DNA from: Rhabdobacter roseus
GTDB taxonomy: Bacteria; Bacteroidota; Bacteroidia; Cytophagales; Spirosomataceae
DNA length: 64,000 nucleotides
NCBI RefSeq assembly: GCF_014202275.1
Contig: NZ_JACHGF010000007.1
Coordinates: forward strand, 246,532 to 310,531
Direction: 5' to 3'
Numbering within the stretch: the first letter of the stretch is position 1; each line of letters starts with the position of its first letter. A program made the translations under genes and the position numbers. Below are positions 44,362 to 55,200 of this stretch, in pieces. The notes beneath the pieces were generated by a model. The model saw nothing but the letters and a program-made list of their open reading frames with translations, was not told where the DNA came from and did no database searches.

Positions 44362-46827
44362 ATGAAATTAACTAAACTAGTCGTAGCCGCCTTGGCTATA
44401 GGAATTCTTTTGGCCCAGGCGCCGCGGGTCTTGGCCCAGCAGCCTGCCGCCAAAGGAAAAGTAGCCGGGGTAGTTTTGGATGAAAAAAAGGAGGGCTTTC
44501 CGTTCGTCAACGTACTTTTGCTGAAAGCCAAAGACTCCACGCTGGCTACGGGTGCCACCACCGATCCCAACGGCAAGTACCTGCTCGAACAACTGATACC
44601 CGGCAAGTACCTGGTGCTGGTGTCGATGGTGGGGTACCAAAAAGCCTACAGTGAACCCTTTCTGGTGGGCAACGAAACGGTGGAGCTTCCGGCTTTTATG
44701 CTGACCACCGCCACCCAGGCGCTCAACGAAGTAAAGGTAGTAGCGCAAAAGCCCTTCATCGAGCAGGAGATCGACCGCACCGTGGTGAACGTCGAAAACA
44801 GCATCGTATCGGCGGGCTCCACGGCCCTGGAGGTACTTGAACGCTCGCCCGGCGTAACCGTAGACCAGCAGAACGACCGCCTGCAACTGCGCGGCAAAGA
44901 GGGGGTCATCGTGCAGATCGACGGCAAGCAAACCTTCCTCTCGCAGCAGGAGCTCATGAATCTGCTGCGCAATACCCCCAGCGACAACATCGAGAAGATC
45001 GAGCTCATCACCAACCCTTCGGCCAAGTACGACGCCGTGGGAAACTCGGGGATTATCAACATCAAATTTAAGCGTAATAAGAACTTCGGTACCAACGGCA
45101 ACGCCACCATCGGAGGCGGCATGGCCGGGACCAAGTACGGCCGGGGTAACGCGTCGCTGGCCCTCAACCACCGCGAAGGCAAGATAAGTACCTTCATGAC
45201 GGCCAGTGCGTTCCGCGGCGATGGCTTCAATACCAACACCATCAAACGGACCATCCCCTACCAGGGCGACGTCACGATCTTTGACCAGCACACGAAGCGC
45301 CTCTGGAAGTCCGAGAACTACAGCCTCCGGGCCGGGCTGGACTACTTCGTCACCAAGAAAACTACCCTGGGCGTACTGGTGTCGGGCTTCTACAATGAAT
45401 GGAACACCCCCACCGGCGAAACCAACGCCAACATGCTGAACGGAAACCTGGAGCTGCAACAGCGCTTCACGACGCTCTCGACCAGCGGCTCGCGGCTCAA
45501 CAACCTCAGCGCCAACGCCAACCTGAAGCACCAGTTCGACGACAAGGGCAAAGAGCTCACCTTTGATGTAGACTACGTCAACTACAACGGCACCAGCAGC
45601 AACCAGCTCGATACGCGCTACTTTAACCCCAGCGGCGAGCCCGTGAATACCCCCGAGCTGGTGCGTAACGCCATGCCTTCGCTGATCAACATCGGCGTAG
45701 CCAAGCTGGACTACACCCAGCCTTTGTGGAAAGGCAAGTTTGAGACGGGCCTGAAATCCAGCTACGTGGCTTCGGACAACGACATGACGTTTGAAATAAA
45801 GGTTGACGATTGGACCATTGATCCTTCCCGCACCAACCGCTTCAAGTACACCGAAAATATCAACGCGGCCTACCTCAACTACAGCGGGCAGATCAACGCC
45901 AAGACCAAGTACCAGCTGGGTGTACGGGCGGAGCATACCCACTCCATCGGCAACTCCGTGACGCTGAACGACGTACGTGAACGCAACTACCTCGACTTCT
46001 TCCCGAGCGTGTTTCTCTCACGGAATCTCGACAGCAGCAACGTCCTGAATCTGTCGTACAGCCGCCGCATCGACCGTCCTAACTACCAGTCGCTGAACCC
46101 CTTTGAGTTTTACCTGGACCCGTTTACCTTCCAGCGTGGCAACCCAAACCTGCGCCCACAGTATACGCACTCGTTTCAGCTGACGCACGCCTTCAAAAGC
46201 ATCCTGAATACCACGCTGGCCTATAGCCGCATCAAGGACATGATCGCCAGTGAGGTACCTTACCAGATCCCGGAAGAAAACAAAACCTACGTGACCACCG
46301 ACAACCTCGACAACCAGGATAACCTGAGCCTCACGCTCTCAGCCCCCATCACCGTAACCAAGTGGTGGTCGGCACAGGCCAACCTGACGGGCGTCTACAA
46401 CCACTTCAAGACTTTTTATCAGAATGATCTTTACGAAATTGAGCAGCTTACCTGGAACGCTTACGCCAACAACCAGTTTCGCTTGCCCCAAGGCTGGACC
46501 GCCGAGCTCTCGGGCTGGTATAACAGCCGCAATGTGTACGGTCTCTTTGTCTCGAAACCCCAGGGTATGATCAACGTGGGCCTTCAGAAGACGGTCCTTG
46601 ACAAGAAAGGTACCTTCCGGCTCAACGTGCAGGACATCTTCTGGATGAATACCTTCCGGGGTAGCACCGAGTTCAAAGACATCAACCTCCAGGTACGTTC
46701 CACCTGGCCCAGCCGCCAGGTACGTTTAAGCTTTACCTACCGCTTTGGCAACCAGCAAGTAAAAGGTGCTCGCCAACGCAACACGGGCTCGGATGATCTG
46801 CAACAGCGGGTCAACTCGGGCGGGTAG
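44362..46827 (+). CDS. TonB-dependent receptor-like outer-membrane beta-barrel protein
   Basis: 821 aa. The signal peptide ends near VLAQQ. Residues 30-110 are a carboxypeptidase-regulatory-like domain (GKVAGVVLDEKKEGFPFVNV, YLLEQLIPGKYLVLVSMVGY). Residues 115-210 are a plug (VEVLERSPGVTVDQQNDRL, IEKIELITNPSAKYDAVGNSG), and the rest is a long barrel in the outer-membrane family that lacks a SusD partner. It is likely to import an unknown ligand or to be a receptor/adhesin. It has its own promoter and a bidirectional terminator shared with pgk. Confidence 0.88.
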   Translation: MKLTKLVVAALAIGILLAQAPRVLAQQPAAKGKVAGVVLDEKKEGFPFVNVLLLKAKDSTLATGATTDPNGKYLLEQLIPGKYLVLVSMVGYQKAYSEPFLVGNETVELPAFMLTTATQALNEVKVVAQKPFIEQEIDRTVVNVENSIVSAGSTALEVLERSPGVTVDQQNDRLQLRGKEGVIVQIDGKQTFLSQQELMNLLRNTPSDNIEKIELITNPSAKYDAVGNSGIINIKFKRNKNFGTNGNATIGGGMAGTKYGRGNASLALNHREGKISTFMTASAFRGDGFNTNTIKRTIPYQGDVTIFDQHTKRLWKSENYSLRAGLDYFVTKKTTLGVLVSGFYNEWNTPTGETNANMLNGNLELQQRFTTLSTSGSRLNNLSANANLKHQFDDKGKELTFDVDYVNYNGTSSNQLDTRYFNPSGEPVNTPELVRNAMPSLINIGVAKLDYTQPLWKGKFETGLKSSYVASDNDMTFEIKVDDWTIDPSRTNRFKYTENINAAYLNYSGQINAKTKYQLGVRAEHTHSIGNSVTLNDVRERNYLDFFPSVFLSRNLDSSNVLNLSYSRRIDRPNYQSLNPFEFYLDPFTFQRGNPNLRPQYTHSFQLTHAFKSILNTTLAYSRIKDMIASEVPYQIPEENKTYVTTDNLDNQDNLSLTLSAPITVTKWWSAQANLTGVYNHFKTFYQNDLYEIEQLTWNAYANNQFRLPQGWTAELSGWYNSRNVYGLFVSKPQGMINVGLQKTVLDKKGTFRLNVQDIFWMNTFRGSTEFKDINLQVRSTWPSRQVRLSFTYRFGNQQVKGARQRNTGSDDLQQRVNSGG

Positions 46828-46906
46828 GTACTTTCCCCCGCGGAATATCAGTTGGCACTAACCTGCTGGCTTCTATTCATACGATTAGTTTAGGTTAAGA
46901 AAATGG

Positions 46907-46939
46907 AAAGCCACTCCCGCCATGCGGAGTGGCTTTTTT
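46907..46939. terminator. Bidirectional terminator between the receptor gene and pgk
   Basis: An 11-bp stem AAAGCCACTCC/GGAGTGGCTTT with 8-base loop and a TTTTTT tail rightward; the AAA side gives a short U-run leftward. Confidence 0.8.
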
Positions 46940-47025
46940 GTGTATAAAAAAAATAGGCGAACCAAACGGCTCGCCTAAATTATAGTAGGGCCAAGTACCC
47001 CTCAAGGTACCTGACTCAAAAGAAA

Positions 47026-48216
47026 TTACGCCTCCAGGGCCGCTACGCCGGGGAGCGTTTTGCCTTCCATGTACTCGAGCAGGGCTCCGCCGCCGGTCGA
47101 GACGTAGCTAACGCGGTCGCCGTAGCCAGCGTTGTTGACGGCCGAAGCCGAGTCGCCGCCCCCGATGAGCGAGAAAGCGTCGTTCTCTTCGGTCGCCTTT
47201 ACCACCGCCTGGGCAATGGCATTGGTACCTTTGGCAAAATTAGGAAATTCAAAAACCCCCATCGGGCCGTTCCAAAGGATGGTTTTCGACTCGGCAACGA
47301 TGTCCGAGAACAGCTTGACCGTGTCGGGGCCAATGTCCAGTCCTTCCCACGCATCGGGGATTTGCCCGGCGGGTACGGTTTGCCGCTGCGCGTCGTTGCT
47401 GAAATCGTCGGCAATGACGGTATCAACCGGCAGGATCAGGTTCACGCCTTTGCTTTTGGCTTTTTCCATCAGTTCCAGCGTCAGGTCCTGCTTATCGGCT
47501 TCCAGCAGCGATTTACCGATCTGCCCGCCCTGCGCTTTGGAAAACGTATAGGACATTCCGCCGCCGATGATGAGGTTATCAACGGTGTCGAGCAGGCGCT
47601 CAATGATCAGCATTTTATCGGAGATTTTGGCTCCACCCATGATGGCCGTAAAAGGCCGCTCGGCCTGCTCGAGCAGGCGCTGGGCGTTGTCGAGCTCGGC
47701 CTGCATCACGTAGCCGCATACTTTATCCTCGAAGTACTGCCCAATGACCGCCGTCGAAGCGTGCGCGCGGTGGGCGGTACCGAAGGCGTCCATCACCCAA
47801 ACGTCCCCCAGTCGGGCTAGTTTTTGGGCAAAAGCTTCATCGCCTTTTTCTTCCTCTTTATAGAAACGTAAATTTTCCAGTAGCAAAATCTCCCCCGGCT
47901 GCAGGCCAGCGGCCAGCTCTTCGGCCTTTTCGCCAATGCAATCATCCGCAAACTTCACGGTGCGGCCCAGGATCAACGAAAGTGGATTGACCAGGTGCTT
48001 CAGGGAGTATTTTTCGGTGGGGCCGTCCTTAGGTCTTCCCAGGTGTGACATTAATATACAGGCCCCGCCGTCGTTCAGAATCTTGGTAATGGTCGGAATG
48101 GTCGCTTTGATCCGGGTATCGTCAGTGATCTCAAATTTCTCGTTCAGAGGTACATTGAAATCCACCCGAATCAGCGCCTTTTTTCCAGAAAATTGGTACG
48201 TATCTAGTGTTCTCAT
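47026..48216 (-). CDS. pgk: Phosphoglycerate kinase
   Basis: 396 aa, standard length. Glycolytic enzyme making ATP from 1,3-bisphosphoglycerate. Motifs: [13 protein letters not shown] (family signature), [50 protein letters not shown] and the C-terminal [34 protein letters not shown]. The start at 48216 (MRTLDTYQF) is preferred; the frame is open 11 codons further. A -7 box is at 48247-48254. It has a single-gene transcript. Confidence 0.96.
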   Translation of the reverse strand: MRTLDTYQFSGKKALIRVDFNVPLNEKFEITDDTRIKATIPTITKILNDGGACILMSHLGRPKDGPTEKYSLKHLVNPLSLILGRTVKFADDCIGEKAEELAAGLQPGEILLLENLRFYKEEEKGDEAFAQKLARLGDVWVMDAFGTAHRAHASTAVIGQYFEDKVCGYVMQAELDNAQRLLEQAERPFTAIMGGAKISDKMLIIERLLDTVDNLIIGGGMSYTFSKAQGGQIGKSLLEADKQDLTLELMEKAKSKGVNLILPVDTVIADDFSNDAQRQTVPAGQIPDAWEGLDIGPDTVKLFSDIVAESKTILWNGPMGVFEFPNFAKGTNAIAQAVVKATEENDAFSLIGGGDSASAVNNAGYGDRVSYVSTGGGALLEYMEGKTLPGVAALEA

Positions 48217-48246
48217 AAGGAAAGTGGGGGTTGATTTGCACGAAAA

Positions 48247-48254
48247 CAAATGTA
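48247..48254 (-). promoter_or_regulatory. -7 promoter box for pgk
   Basis: TACATTTG on the minus strand (TAnnTTTG), 31 bases from the start codon; no clear -33 TTG. Confidence 0.4.
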
Positions 48255-48440
48255 AACGAATTCCGGCCTAAATACCATATTATCTACTACATATTACGTA
48301 CTTAACAATATATAATACTATTTATACCCTATATCCTTCAATTTGTTTAATCTGTTTTAATCATGGAAACCGAATGAGGAATCCCATCGTTTTTAGAGTA
48401 CGAATCGTAGCTAGTATCTGGTTCATCAACCCCAAAAAGC

Positions 48441-50129
48441 GTGGAACTTAGTAAGCAGGAACGTCCCGACCTCCCCCCCAAGTACTACCTGGATTATTTC
48501 GGGTACCTGCTCGACTTTGTGCAGAAGATGTACGGCCACATCCTGAACCCGTCTGAGGAAGCCTTCCTGGCCCGTTTTCAGGAGCTCTCCGAAGACGCCC
48601 GCTGCCTTTTCATTCGGTTCAGCAACCGCCGCGGGGCTTTTTTTCGGGTCAATGCGCTGGCTTATGCCGAAATCGAAGATATTCCGGCGGCCCTGACCGA
48701 GCTCATTTCTCGGGGCTTCCTGGAGGTACTTTCCGAACAGCACGCCGGCCGCGCCGAAGAGGTACTTGACCTGCTCACCAAGCCCGAGCTGCTGCGGCTC
48801 ACGCAGGTACTTGCCCCGGACGTGATGCCCGTCAAGAGCATCCGCAAGCCCGACCTGCTGCGCTGGCTCCTGCACGAGTACGACTTCGAGGTACTTTACA
48901 AGGCCCTGGATGCGCTTGAGCCCATCGTGAAAGTAGGCTACGAGCTGGAGGTGATGATGATGAAGTTCTTGTTTTTTGGCAACCGCTACGCCGACATGAC
49001 GGAGTTCGTGATCCGGGACCTGGGCCACGTCCGCTTCCAGTCGTTCGACGAAGAGCAGCTCTCGGTACGCTTTGCCACCCGGCAAGAGGCCGACGACAAG
49101 CTCATGATTTCGCTCACCAGCGAGACCTTCCACGAGCTTAAAGATACCCTCCCGCCCGAAGAGATCTACGACTGGTTCATGAACTGGCAGGGGGGCCTGG
49201 CCGAGGCGCTGAGCCCCATTGCGCTACCCTCTTACAGCCGCCTGGCGCTGCGCGTGGGGGCCTGGCTCGAACGCAAAAAACTACCCGAACAAGCCCTGAC
49301 CGTGTACCAGCTCACCGAGCACGCCCCCTCGCGCGAGCGCCGGGCGCGGCTCCTGCTGCGGCTGGGCAACATCGACGAAGCCCTGGCGCTCTGCGACGAC
49401 ATGATGGCACTCCCCCAAACCGCCGACGAAAGGTACTTTGGGCTGGACTTCCGCGAGAAAATCCTGAATAAGAAAAAACGGGCGGTCCGCCGAACCACCC
49501 AGGCCTTGCAGGCGGCGGAGGTAGTGCCGATCCCTATTTCGTTTCGCTACCGCGTGGAAATGGGCGTGCTGGAGTACTACCGCGAGCGGGGGTACCAGGC
49601 TTTTTTTAGCGAAAACGAGCCCTGGCGGGCGCTGTTCGGACTGGTGTTCTGGGACATCATCTACGACACCAACGTGCAGGCCATTCACCACCCGCTGCAG
49701 CGGGTACCTTCCGACTTCTTCCTGCCCGATTTTTATCCCAAGCGACAGGCGCAGCTCAAGGCCCGGATGCAGGAGCTAAGTACCCCCGAGGCGCTGGCCG
49801 CCGCCGTCCGACAGACCTTTGCCGACAAACTAGGTACCACCAACGTACTGGTGGGCTGGTACGAGGGCATTCTGGAAGCGGTGCTAACCGTGGTAGAGCT
49901 GGTGTCGCCCGCGCAGCTGCACGCCATTCTGCTCGAGATGGCCCACAACCTCCGCGAAAATACCCGCGGCTTCCCCGACCTGCTGGTCTGGAACGAGCAA
50001 GAGTACGCGTTCGTCGAAGTAAAATCCCCCACCGACCACCTCTCGGCGCGCCAGCTCCACTGGCAGTACTTTTTTGCCGATATGGGTGTATCTAGTAAGA
50101 TTTTACGGGTGGAGTGGATCCATGATTAA
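48441..50129 (+). CDS. FAN1-like structure-specific nuclease with VRR-NUC domain
   Basis: 562 aa, close to bacterial FAN1 (about 560). The N-terminal DNA-binding part has RCLFIRFSNRRGAFFRVNALAYAEI and the SAP-like LLTKPELLRLTQVLAPDV. The middle is a helical TPR-like region (ALTVYQLTEHAPSRERRARLLLRLGN). The C-terminal VRR-NUC nuclease has NTRGFPDLLVWNEQEYAFVEVKSPTDHLSARQLHW, giving PD...EVK, the PD-(D/E)xK catalytic set. Eukaryotic FAN1 unhooks interstrand crosslinks; bacterial enzymes cleave 5' flaps. The start is GTG at 48441. Val-Leu pairs are nearly all encoded GTA CTT. Confidence 0.85.
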   Translation: MELSKQERPDLPPKYYLDYFGYLLDFVQKMYGHILNPSEEAFLARFQELSEDARCLFIRFSNRRGAFFRVNALAYAEIEDIPAALTELISRGFLEVLSEQHAGRAEEVLDLLTKPELLRLTQVLAPDVMPVKSIRKPDLLRWLLHEYDFEVLYKALDALEPIVKVGYELEVMMMKFLFFGNRYADMTEFVIRDLGHVRFQSFDEEQLSVRFATRQEADDKLMISLTSETFHELKDTLPPEEIYDWFMNWQGGLAEALSPIALPSYSRLALRVGAWLERKKLPEQALTVYQLTEHAPSRERRARLLLRLGNIDEALALCDDMMALPQTADERYFGLDFREKILNKKKRAVRRTTQALQAAEVVPIPISFRYRVEMGVLEYYRERGYQAFFSENEPWRALFGLVFWDIIYDTNVQAIHHPLQRVPSDFFLPDFYPKRQAQLKARMQELSTPEALAAAVRQTFADKLGTTNVLVGWYEGILEAVLTVVELVSPAQLHAILLEMAHNLRENTRGFPDLLVWNEQEYAFVEVKSPTDHLSARQLHWQYFFADMGVSSKILRVEWIHD

Positions 50130-50252
50130 ATAATTCAATTTTTTTCAGGACAATTTATACTTGCTTGCCTCTTTCCATAAGAGACCCTGAATTGTCATGT
50201 TTTACCACGAAGAATTCTCATTTTAATTGATTCTAGTCGCTCTACTTCTACC

Positions 50253-50885
50253 ATGCATCACTCAAAGGTACCCAGCTGGCAGCCAGATCAGGCCGTGACT
50301 TTCTCGGAACAAGGACAGGAATATGCGCTTTGGCAGGCCTTCAAGCAGGGAGACCGGGACGCCTTTGCTACCTTACTAAACCACTACTACCCGATTCTAC
50401 TCAACTACGGCGTGCGGTTTCAGAGTGACCGCGAGTTTGTGAAAGATTGCCTCCAGGATCTGTTCATTGAGCTCTGGAACCGGCGCGAAAACCTGGACGA
50501 CGTTCGGCTCGTTAAGCTCTACCTCCTGAAGTCGCTACGCCGGAAGCTCCTGCGGGAGTCGCAGCGGCTGCGCTGGTTTCGGGAGGCCAAGGAAGTCACC
50601 GACGACTATTCCTTCGAAGTACAGTTTGCCATTGAGTCATACCTGATCCACAACGAAATCCAGCACGAGGATCTCAAAAAGCTGCGCTCGCAGCTGGACA
50701 AACTCAGCAAGCGCCAGCGCGAGGCCATCTACCTCCGCTTTTTTCAGGAATTGGAATACGACAACATCGCCGACATCATGTCCATCAACTACCACTCGGC
50801 CGTAAACCTCGTGTACGAAGCCCTGAAGCTCTTGCGCAAAAACTGGTTTCTGACCCTGGCCCTCACTACCCTGTTCATCTCGTAA
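50253..50885 (+). CDS. ECF RNA polymerase sigma factor (sigma-70 family)
   Basis: 210 aa. Region 2 reads LWQAFKQGDRDAFATLLNHYYPILLNYG and DCLQDLFIELWNRREN. Region 4 is LDKLSKRQREAIYLRFFQELEYDNIADIMSINYHSAVNLVYEALKLLRK (helix-turn-helix). It is followed after 60 bases by the FecR gene and then SusC/SusD, so it probably directs transcription of that uptake locus when released by its anti-sigma. It is of the long FecI-like Bacteroidota type. Confidence 0.92.
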   Translation: MHHSKVPSWQPDQAVTFSEQGQEYALWQAFKQGDRDAFATLLNHYYPILLNYGVRFQSDREFVKDCLQDLFIELWNRRENLDDVRLVKLYLLKSLRRKLLRESQRLRWFREAKEVTDDYSFEVQFAIESYLIHNEIQHEDLKKLRSQLDKLSKRQREAIYLRFFQELEYDNIADIMSINYHSAVNLVYEALKLLRKNWFLTLALTTLFIS

Positions 50886-50945
50886 ATAACCCTTTCAGCT
50901 ATATCCGGTGTTGCTCCGTTTGCCCAAAGACACCATTGACCTACC

Positions 50946-52022
50946 ATGAAAAATTACCTACACTACCGGCTCGAAGACTTTGTCCAGGACCCTTACTTTC
51001 GCCAATGGGTACTTGGCCAAGTACCCTCCGAGGATTCTTTCTGGCCGACCTGGGAAGCAAACCACCCCGAGCAGCAGGAAATCCTGGAGCAAGCCCGTAC
51101 GCTAATCATTGCGTTTCAGTGCGAACCCCTGCCGACCGCCCCCGGCGAAATTCAGCGGGCCATTGAGCAAATCCTGAGCGCGACCCGGCCCCGGCACCAG
51201 CCGTCGTGGTTGCGGCGCTACGGCTGGTCGGTGGCGGCGTCGGTGCTGGTCGTGGTGGGGCTCAGCTACTGGGTACTTTCGGAACGCACCGTGGCCGATC
51301 CGGAAAGTCGGCCCGCCGCGGCAGGTACTTCTACCTCCTACGCCGGGATTGAGAAAGTCAACGACGGGGAAGATCCCAAGGTATTTGAACTAAGCGATGG
51401 TACCCGGATCACCCTGCATAAACACAGCAAGCTACGCCTGGCCCCCGACTACGGGCACAGCGAGCGGGTGGTGTACCTTTCGGGCGAGGCTTTTTTTGAG
51501 GTGGTGAAAAATCCCGAAAAACCCTTTCTGGTGTATACCGGCGAGGTAGTTACCAAGGTACTTGGTACGAGCTTTCAGGTGGTGGCGTACGAGGAACAGG
51601 CCAATATCTCGGTTGCCGTCAAGACGGGAAAAGTGACGGTACTTAAGCAAAATCAGTCGGCGGCGAAGCCGTCGCTTTCGGACGAAATCGTGCTGACGCC
51701 CAACCAGCAGGCCGTATACATCAAAGCCAACGAGCGGCTGGTCAAAACCCTGGTCGAGCAGCCCATTCTGATCGGTCGTCCCGTCCCCTATCCTACTTTC
51801 GAGTTTGACGGTACGCCCCTGACGGAGGTACTTGCGTCTTTTGAAAAAGCTTACGGCGTGAAGATTATTTTTGACGAGGAAGTATTTAAAAACTGTAACC
51901 TGAACGCCACGCTCACCAACGAGCCGCTGTTTGAGAAGCTTGACCTGATCTGTGAAACCATTCAGGCCCGCTACGAAGTGGTAGACGGCCAGGTGGTGAT
52001 GTACGGAAAAAAATGCCCCTAG
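50946..52022 (+). CDS. FecR-type anti-sigma factor
   Basis: 358 aa. The N-terminal cytoplasmic part (residues 1-85) should bind the sigma factor. One transmembrane helix spans about residues 95-110 (SVAASVLVVVGLSYWVL). The periplasmic FecR domain contains FELSDGTRITLHKHSKLRL, RVVYLSGEAFFEV and FLVYTGEVVTKVLGTSFQVVAYEE. A C-terminal DUF4974 domain (PLTEVLASFEKAYGVKIIFDEEVFKNCNLN) contacts the STN domain of the receptor. With the ECF sigma upstream and the STN-bearing SusC downstream, it completes a three-part trans-envelope signal chain. Confidence 0.93.
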   Translation: MKNYLHYRLEDFVQDPYFRQWVLGQVPSEDSFWPTWEANHPEQQEILEQARTLIIAFQCEPLPTAPGEIQRAIEQILSATRPRHQPSWLRRYGWSVAASVLVVVGLSYWVLSERTVADPESRPAAAGTSTSYAGIEKVNDGEDPKVFELSDGTRITLHKHSKLRLAPDYGHSERVVYLSGEAFFEVVKNPEKPFLVYTGEVVTKVLGTSFQVVAYEEQANISVAVKTGKVTVLKQNQSAAKPSLSDEIVLTPNQQAVYIKANERLVKTLVEQPILIGRPVPYPTFEFDGTPLTEVLASFEKAYGVKIIFDEEVFKNCNLNATLTNEPLFEKLDLICETIQARYEVVDGQVVMYGKKCP

Positions 52023-52092
52023 CCCTTAACTACACCTAACCCTAAAGTACCTTGCCTATGCACTAGACGCTTACGCACTTCTTTCCAATCAA

Positions 52093-52127
52093 AAAGGCCG
52101 ACCGTGCCGCGAACACGGCCGACCTTT
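52093..52127 (+). terminator. Terminator-like hairpin between fecR and susC
   Basis: A 14-bp stem (52093-52106 with 52114-52127, two wobble pairs), loop CCGCGAA. T-run is short, so partial termination is likely. It would separate the regulator genes from the transport genes. Confidence 0.6.
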
Positions 52128-52242
52128 CGGGATCCCCACCACTAGTAATCACTCGCCTGGCAGCGAGTAGGCGGGATCTGTTTTTGCCCAACTTTTACGC
52201 TAGTTCTAACAAAAACAGCCAGCTTGCTGGCCTAACAAATCT

Positions 52243-55200
52243 ATGAAAAAACCCTTACAAACGCATGATCTGCTGCTCAGGATTATGAGAATATCGCTTA
52301 CTCAATGGCTGCTGGCCACCCTGTGCATGAGCCTTGCCTACGCCACGGAGGCGCCCGGCCAGAACCTGCTTCAAAAGCCCATTTCGATCCGGATGGAGGA
52401 TCAACCGCTGAAATCCATCCTGTCGGAAATTGAGCGGGAGGCCGACGTCAAATTCATGTACAGCCCGCGGGCCATTCGGGCCGAGCGCAAAACGTCCGTC
52501 CGGCTGCAAAACCAGCCGCTGGGGGAAGTACTGGAGATCGTCCTGGGGCCTTTTAGCATCAACTACCGGTTGGCCGGGAAACACATTGTGCTCAGCCAGC
52601 AGCCAGCCACTACCGCTCCCCCCGACGATAAACCGAGTGGCTTTTTGGGACTACCCGACCGAAACCTAACCGGCCGGGTCACGGACGAAAGCGGGGCGGC
52701 GCTACCGGGGGTGAGTATCATCCTGAAAGGTACCCAGCGCGGCACTACCTCCGACGTCGAAGGCAGGTACACCCTCAGCCTCCCCACCACCGGTCCCGCT
52801 ACGCTGATTTTTTCCTTTGTGGGGTACGTGTCGCAGGAAATCGCCGTTGGTAACCAAAGTACCCTGGATATTTCACTCCTGGCCGACACCAAAGCCCTCG
52901 AAGAGGTAGTGGTGGTGGGCTACGGTACCCAGCAAAAGAAAGACCTCACCGGTGCTGTGTCGATGGTGCAGGGCGAAGCCATCACCAACCGCAAAACGAC
53001 CCAGATCTCGCAGGCCTTGCAGGGCTCCATGCCGGGCGTGATGGTAACGCGCAGCAGCAATGCGCCGGGGGCCACCGCCCAGATCCGGGTGCGCGGGATC
53101 ACCACCATCACCGACGCCGGAGCCAATCCGCTCATTATCATGGACGGGGTACCCATCGACGACATCAACAGCATCAACCCCAACGACGTGGAAAGTATCT
53201 CGGTACTGAAAGACGCCGCCTCGGCTTCCATCTACGGCTCACGGGCCGCGGCGGGGGTGATTCTGGTGACGACCAAGCGGGCTAAAAACGGGCAGCTCAA
53301 CCTGGACTACACCGCCGAGTACGGCTTTGAAAAACCCACCCGCCTCCCCGACTACGTGGATGCCACCCGCTTCATGCAGCTCTCCAACGAGCTCCGCTGG
53401 AACGACAACAACAACAACGCCAACGAGTACCCTACCTTTGCTAAAGACATCATCGAGAACTACGGCCAGCTGCACGCCGAAAACCCCGACCTGCACCCCA
53501 ATACCGATTGGCGGTCGCTAATTTTGCGCAATTCGGCTCCCCGGAGCAGTCATATTTTGGGTATTTCGGCCTCGGGCAAGGCCATCAGTACCCGCGTGTC
53601 GCTGGGCTACGACAAAACCGAGGCCCTCTATGCCAACCGCGACTACCAGCGCGTCACGGCCCGGATCAACAACGACATCACCATCAACAAGTTTCTGTCG
53701 GCCGCCGTGGACCTGAACTTCCGCCGCGTGGCCGTCAAACAACCCACCGTGGACCCGCTCTACCGGGTAGGAATCACGCCGCCCATCTACGCCGCCCAGT
53801 GGGCCGATGGCCGCTTAGCGTCCGGAAAAGACGGAGACAATATTTACGGCATGTTGCACTACGGCGGTTTCAACCACGCGTGGTACAACCAAGTAGGCGG
53901 AAAAATCGGGCTTGACTTTAAGCCCCTCGAAGGCCTAAAACTCTCCGGGGTACTTTCTCCCTTTTTTAACTTTGACAAGATAAAGGATTTCCGAACGAGG
54001 GTACCTTTCACGGCCTGGAACGACCCCAACCTCCGGGTGGGGTACCTGAACGGCTACAACCAAACCAATCTTGACGAAAGGCGCAACGACAACTACCGCT
54101 ACACCACCCAATTCCTGGCCAACTATGACAAACAGATTGGCAAGAACGGCTTCAGCCTACTGGCGGGATACGAGTACTTTTACGCCTTCAACGAAAACCT
54201 CAGAGCTTCGCGCGATCAGTACCTGCTGAGCTCCTACCCGTACCTGGACATTGGCCCGCTGGAGTTTAGAAACAACAGCGGCGGAGCCTCGGAAAACGCC
54301 TACCGCTCCTGGTTTGGGCGGGTGATGTACAACTACAACAGCAAGTACCTTTTCCAGGCCAATATTCGGTACGACGCCTCCTCTCGCTTTGCGCCGGGCT
54401 ACCGCTGGGGTGCCTTTCCTTCGTTTTCGGCGGGCTGGAATATCTCGGAGGAATCGTTCATGCAGGGAGGTATTTCCAAGTGGCTCTCCTACCTGAAGCT
54501 CCGGGCTTCCTGGGGCTCGCTGGGCAACGAGCGGATTGGCAACTACCCTTACCACTCCATCCTGCAGTTTGAGAACAATACCCTGTTCTACCAGGGCAAC
54601 AACGTCGTGTCGGCCCAGTCGGCGGCTCAGTGGCAGTACGCCATCCGGGATATTTCCTGGGAAACGACCGAGTCGTTCGATGTGGGTTTTGACGCCAACT
54701 TCTTCCAGGATCGCTTGAAGGTAACGGGTGACTACTACAAGAAGACCACCCGCGACATGCTACTTCAGCTCCAGATCCCGATGTTCCTGGGCTTTGACAA
54801 CCCCAACCAGAACACCGGCATAATGCACACCCACGGGTGGGAAGGCCAGCTCAGCTGGAACGACCGCAAGGGGGACTTCAGCTACTCCGCCTCCTTCAAT
54901 ATCTCCGATTTCCGTTCCAAAATGGGTGATTTGGGAGGTACCGAGTTTATAGGCGACTCGATTAAAATTCAGGGCAGTGACTTCAACGAGTGGTTCGGGT
55001 ACGTCTCTGACGGTCTTTACCAAACCCAGGACGAAGTAAACAACTCGCCCAAGCTTAACGCCAACGTAAGGCCGGGCGACGTAAAGTACCGGGACATCAG
55101 CGGTCCCGATGGGGTACCTGACGGCCGCATCTCGCCCGAGTACGACCGCGTTCTGCTGGGCGGCTCGTTGCCCCGGCTCATGTACGGAGCCAATTTCAAC

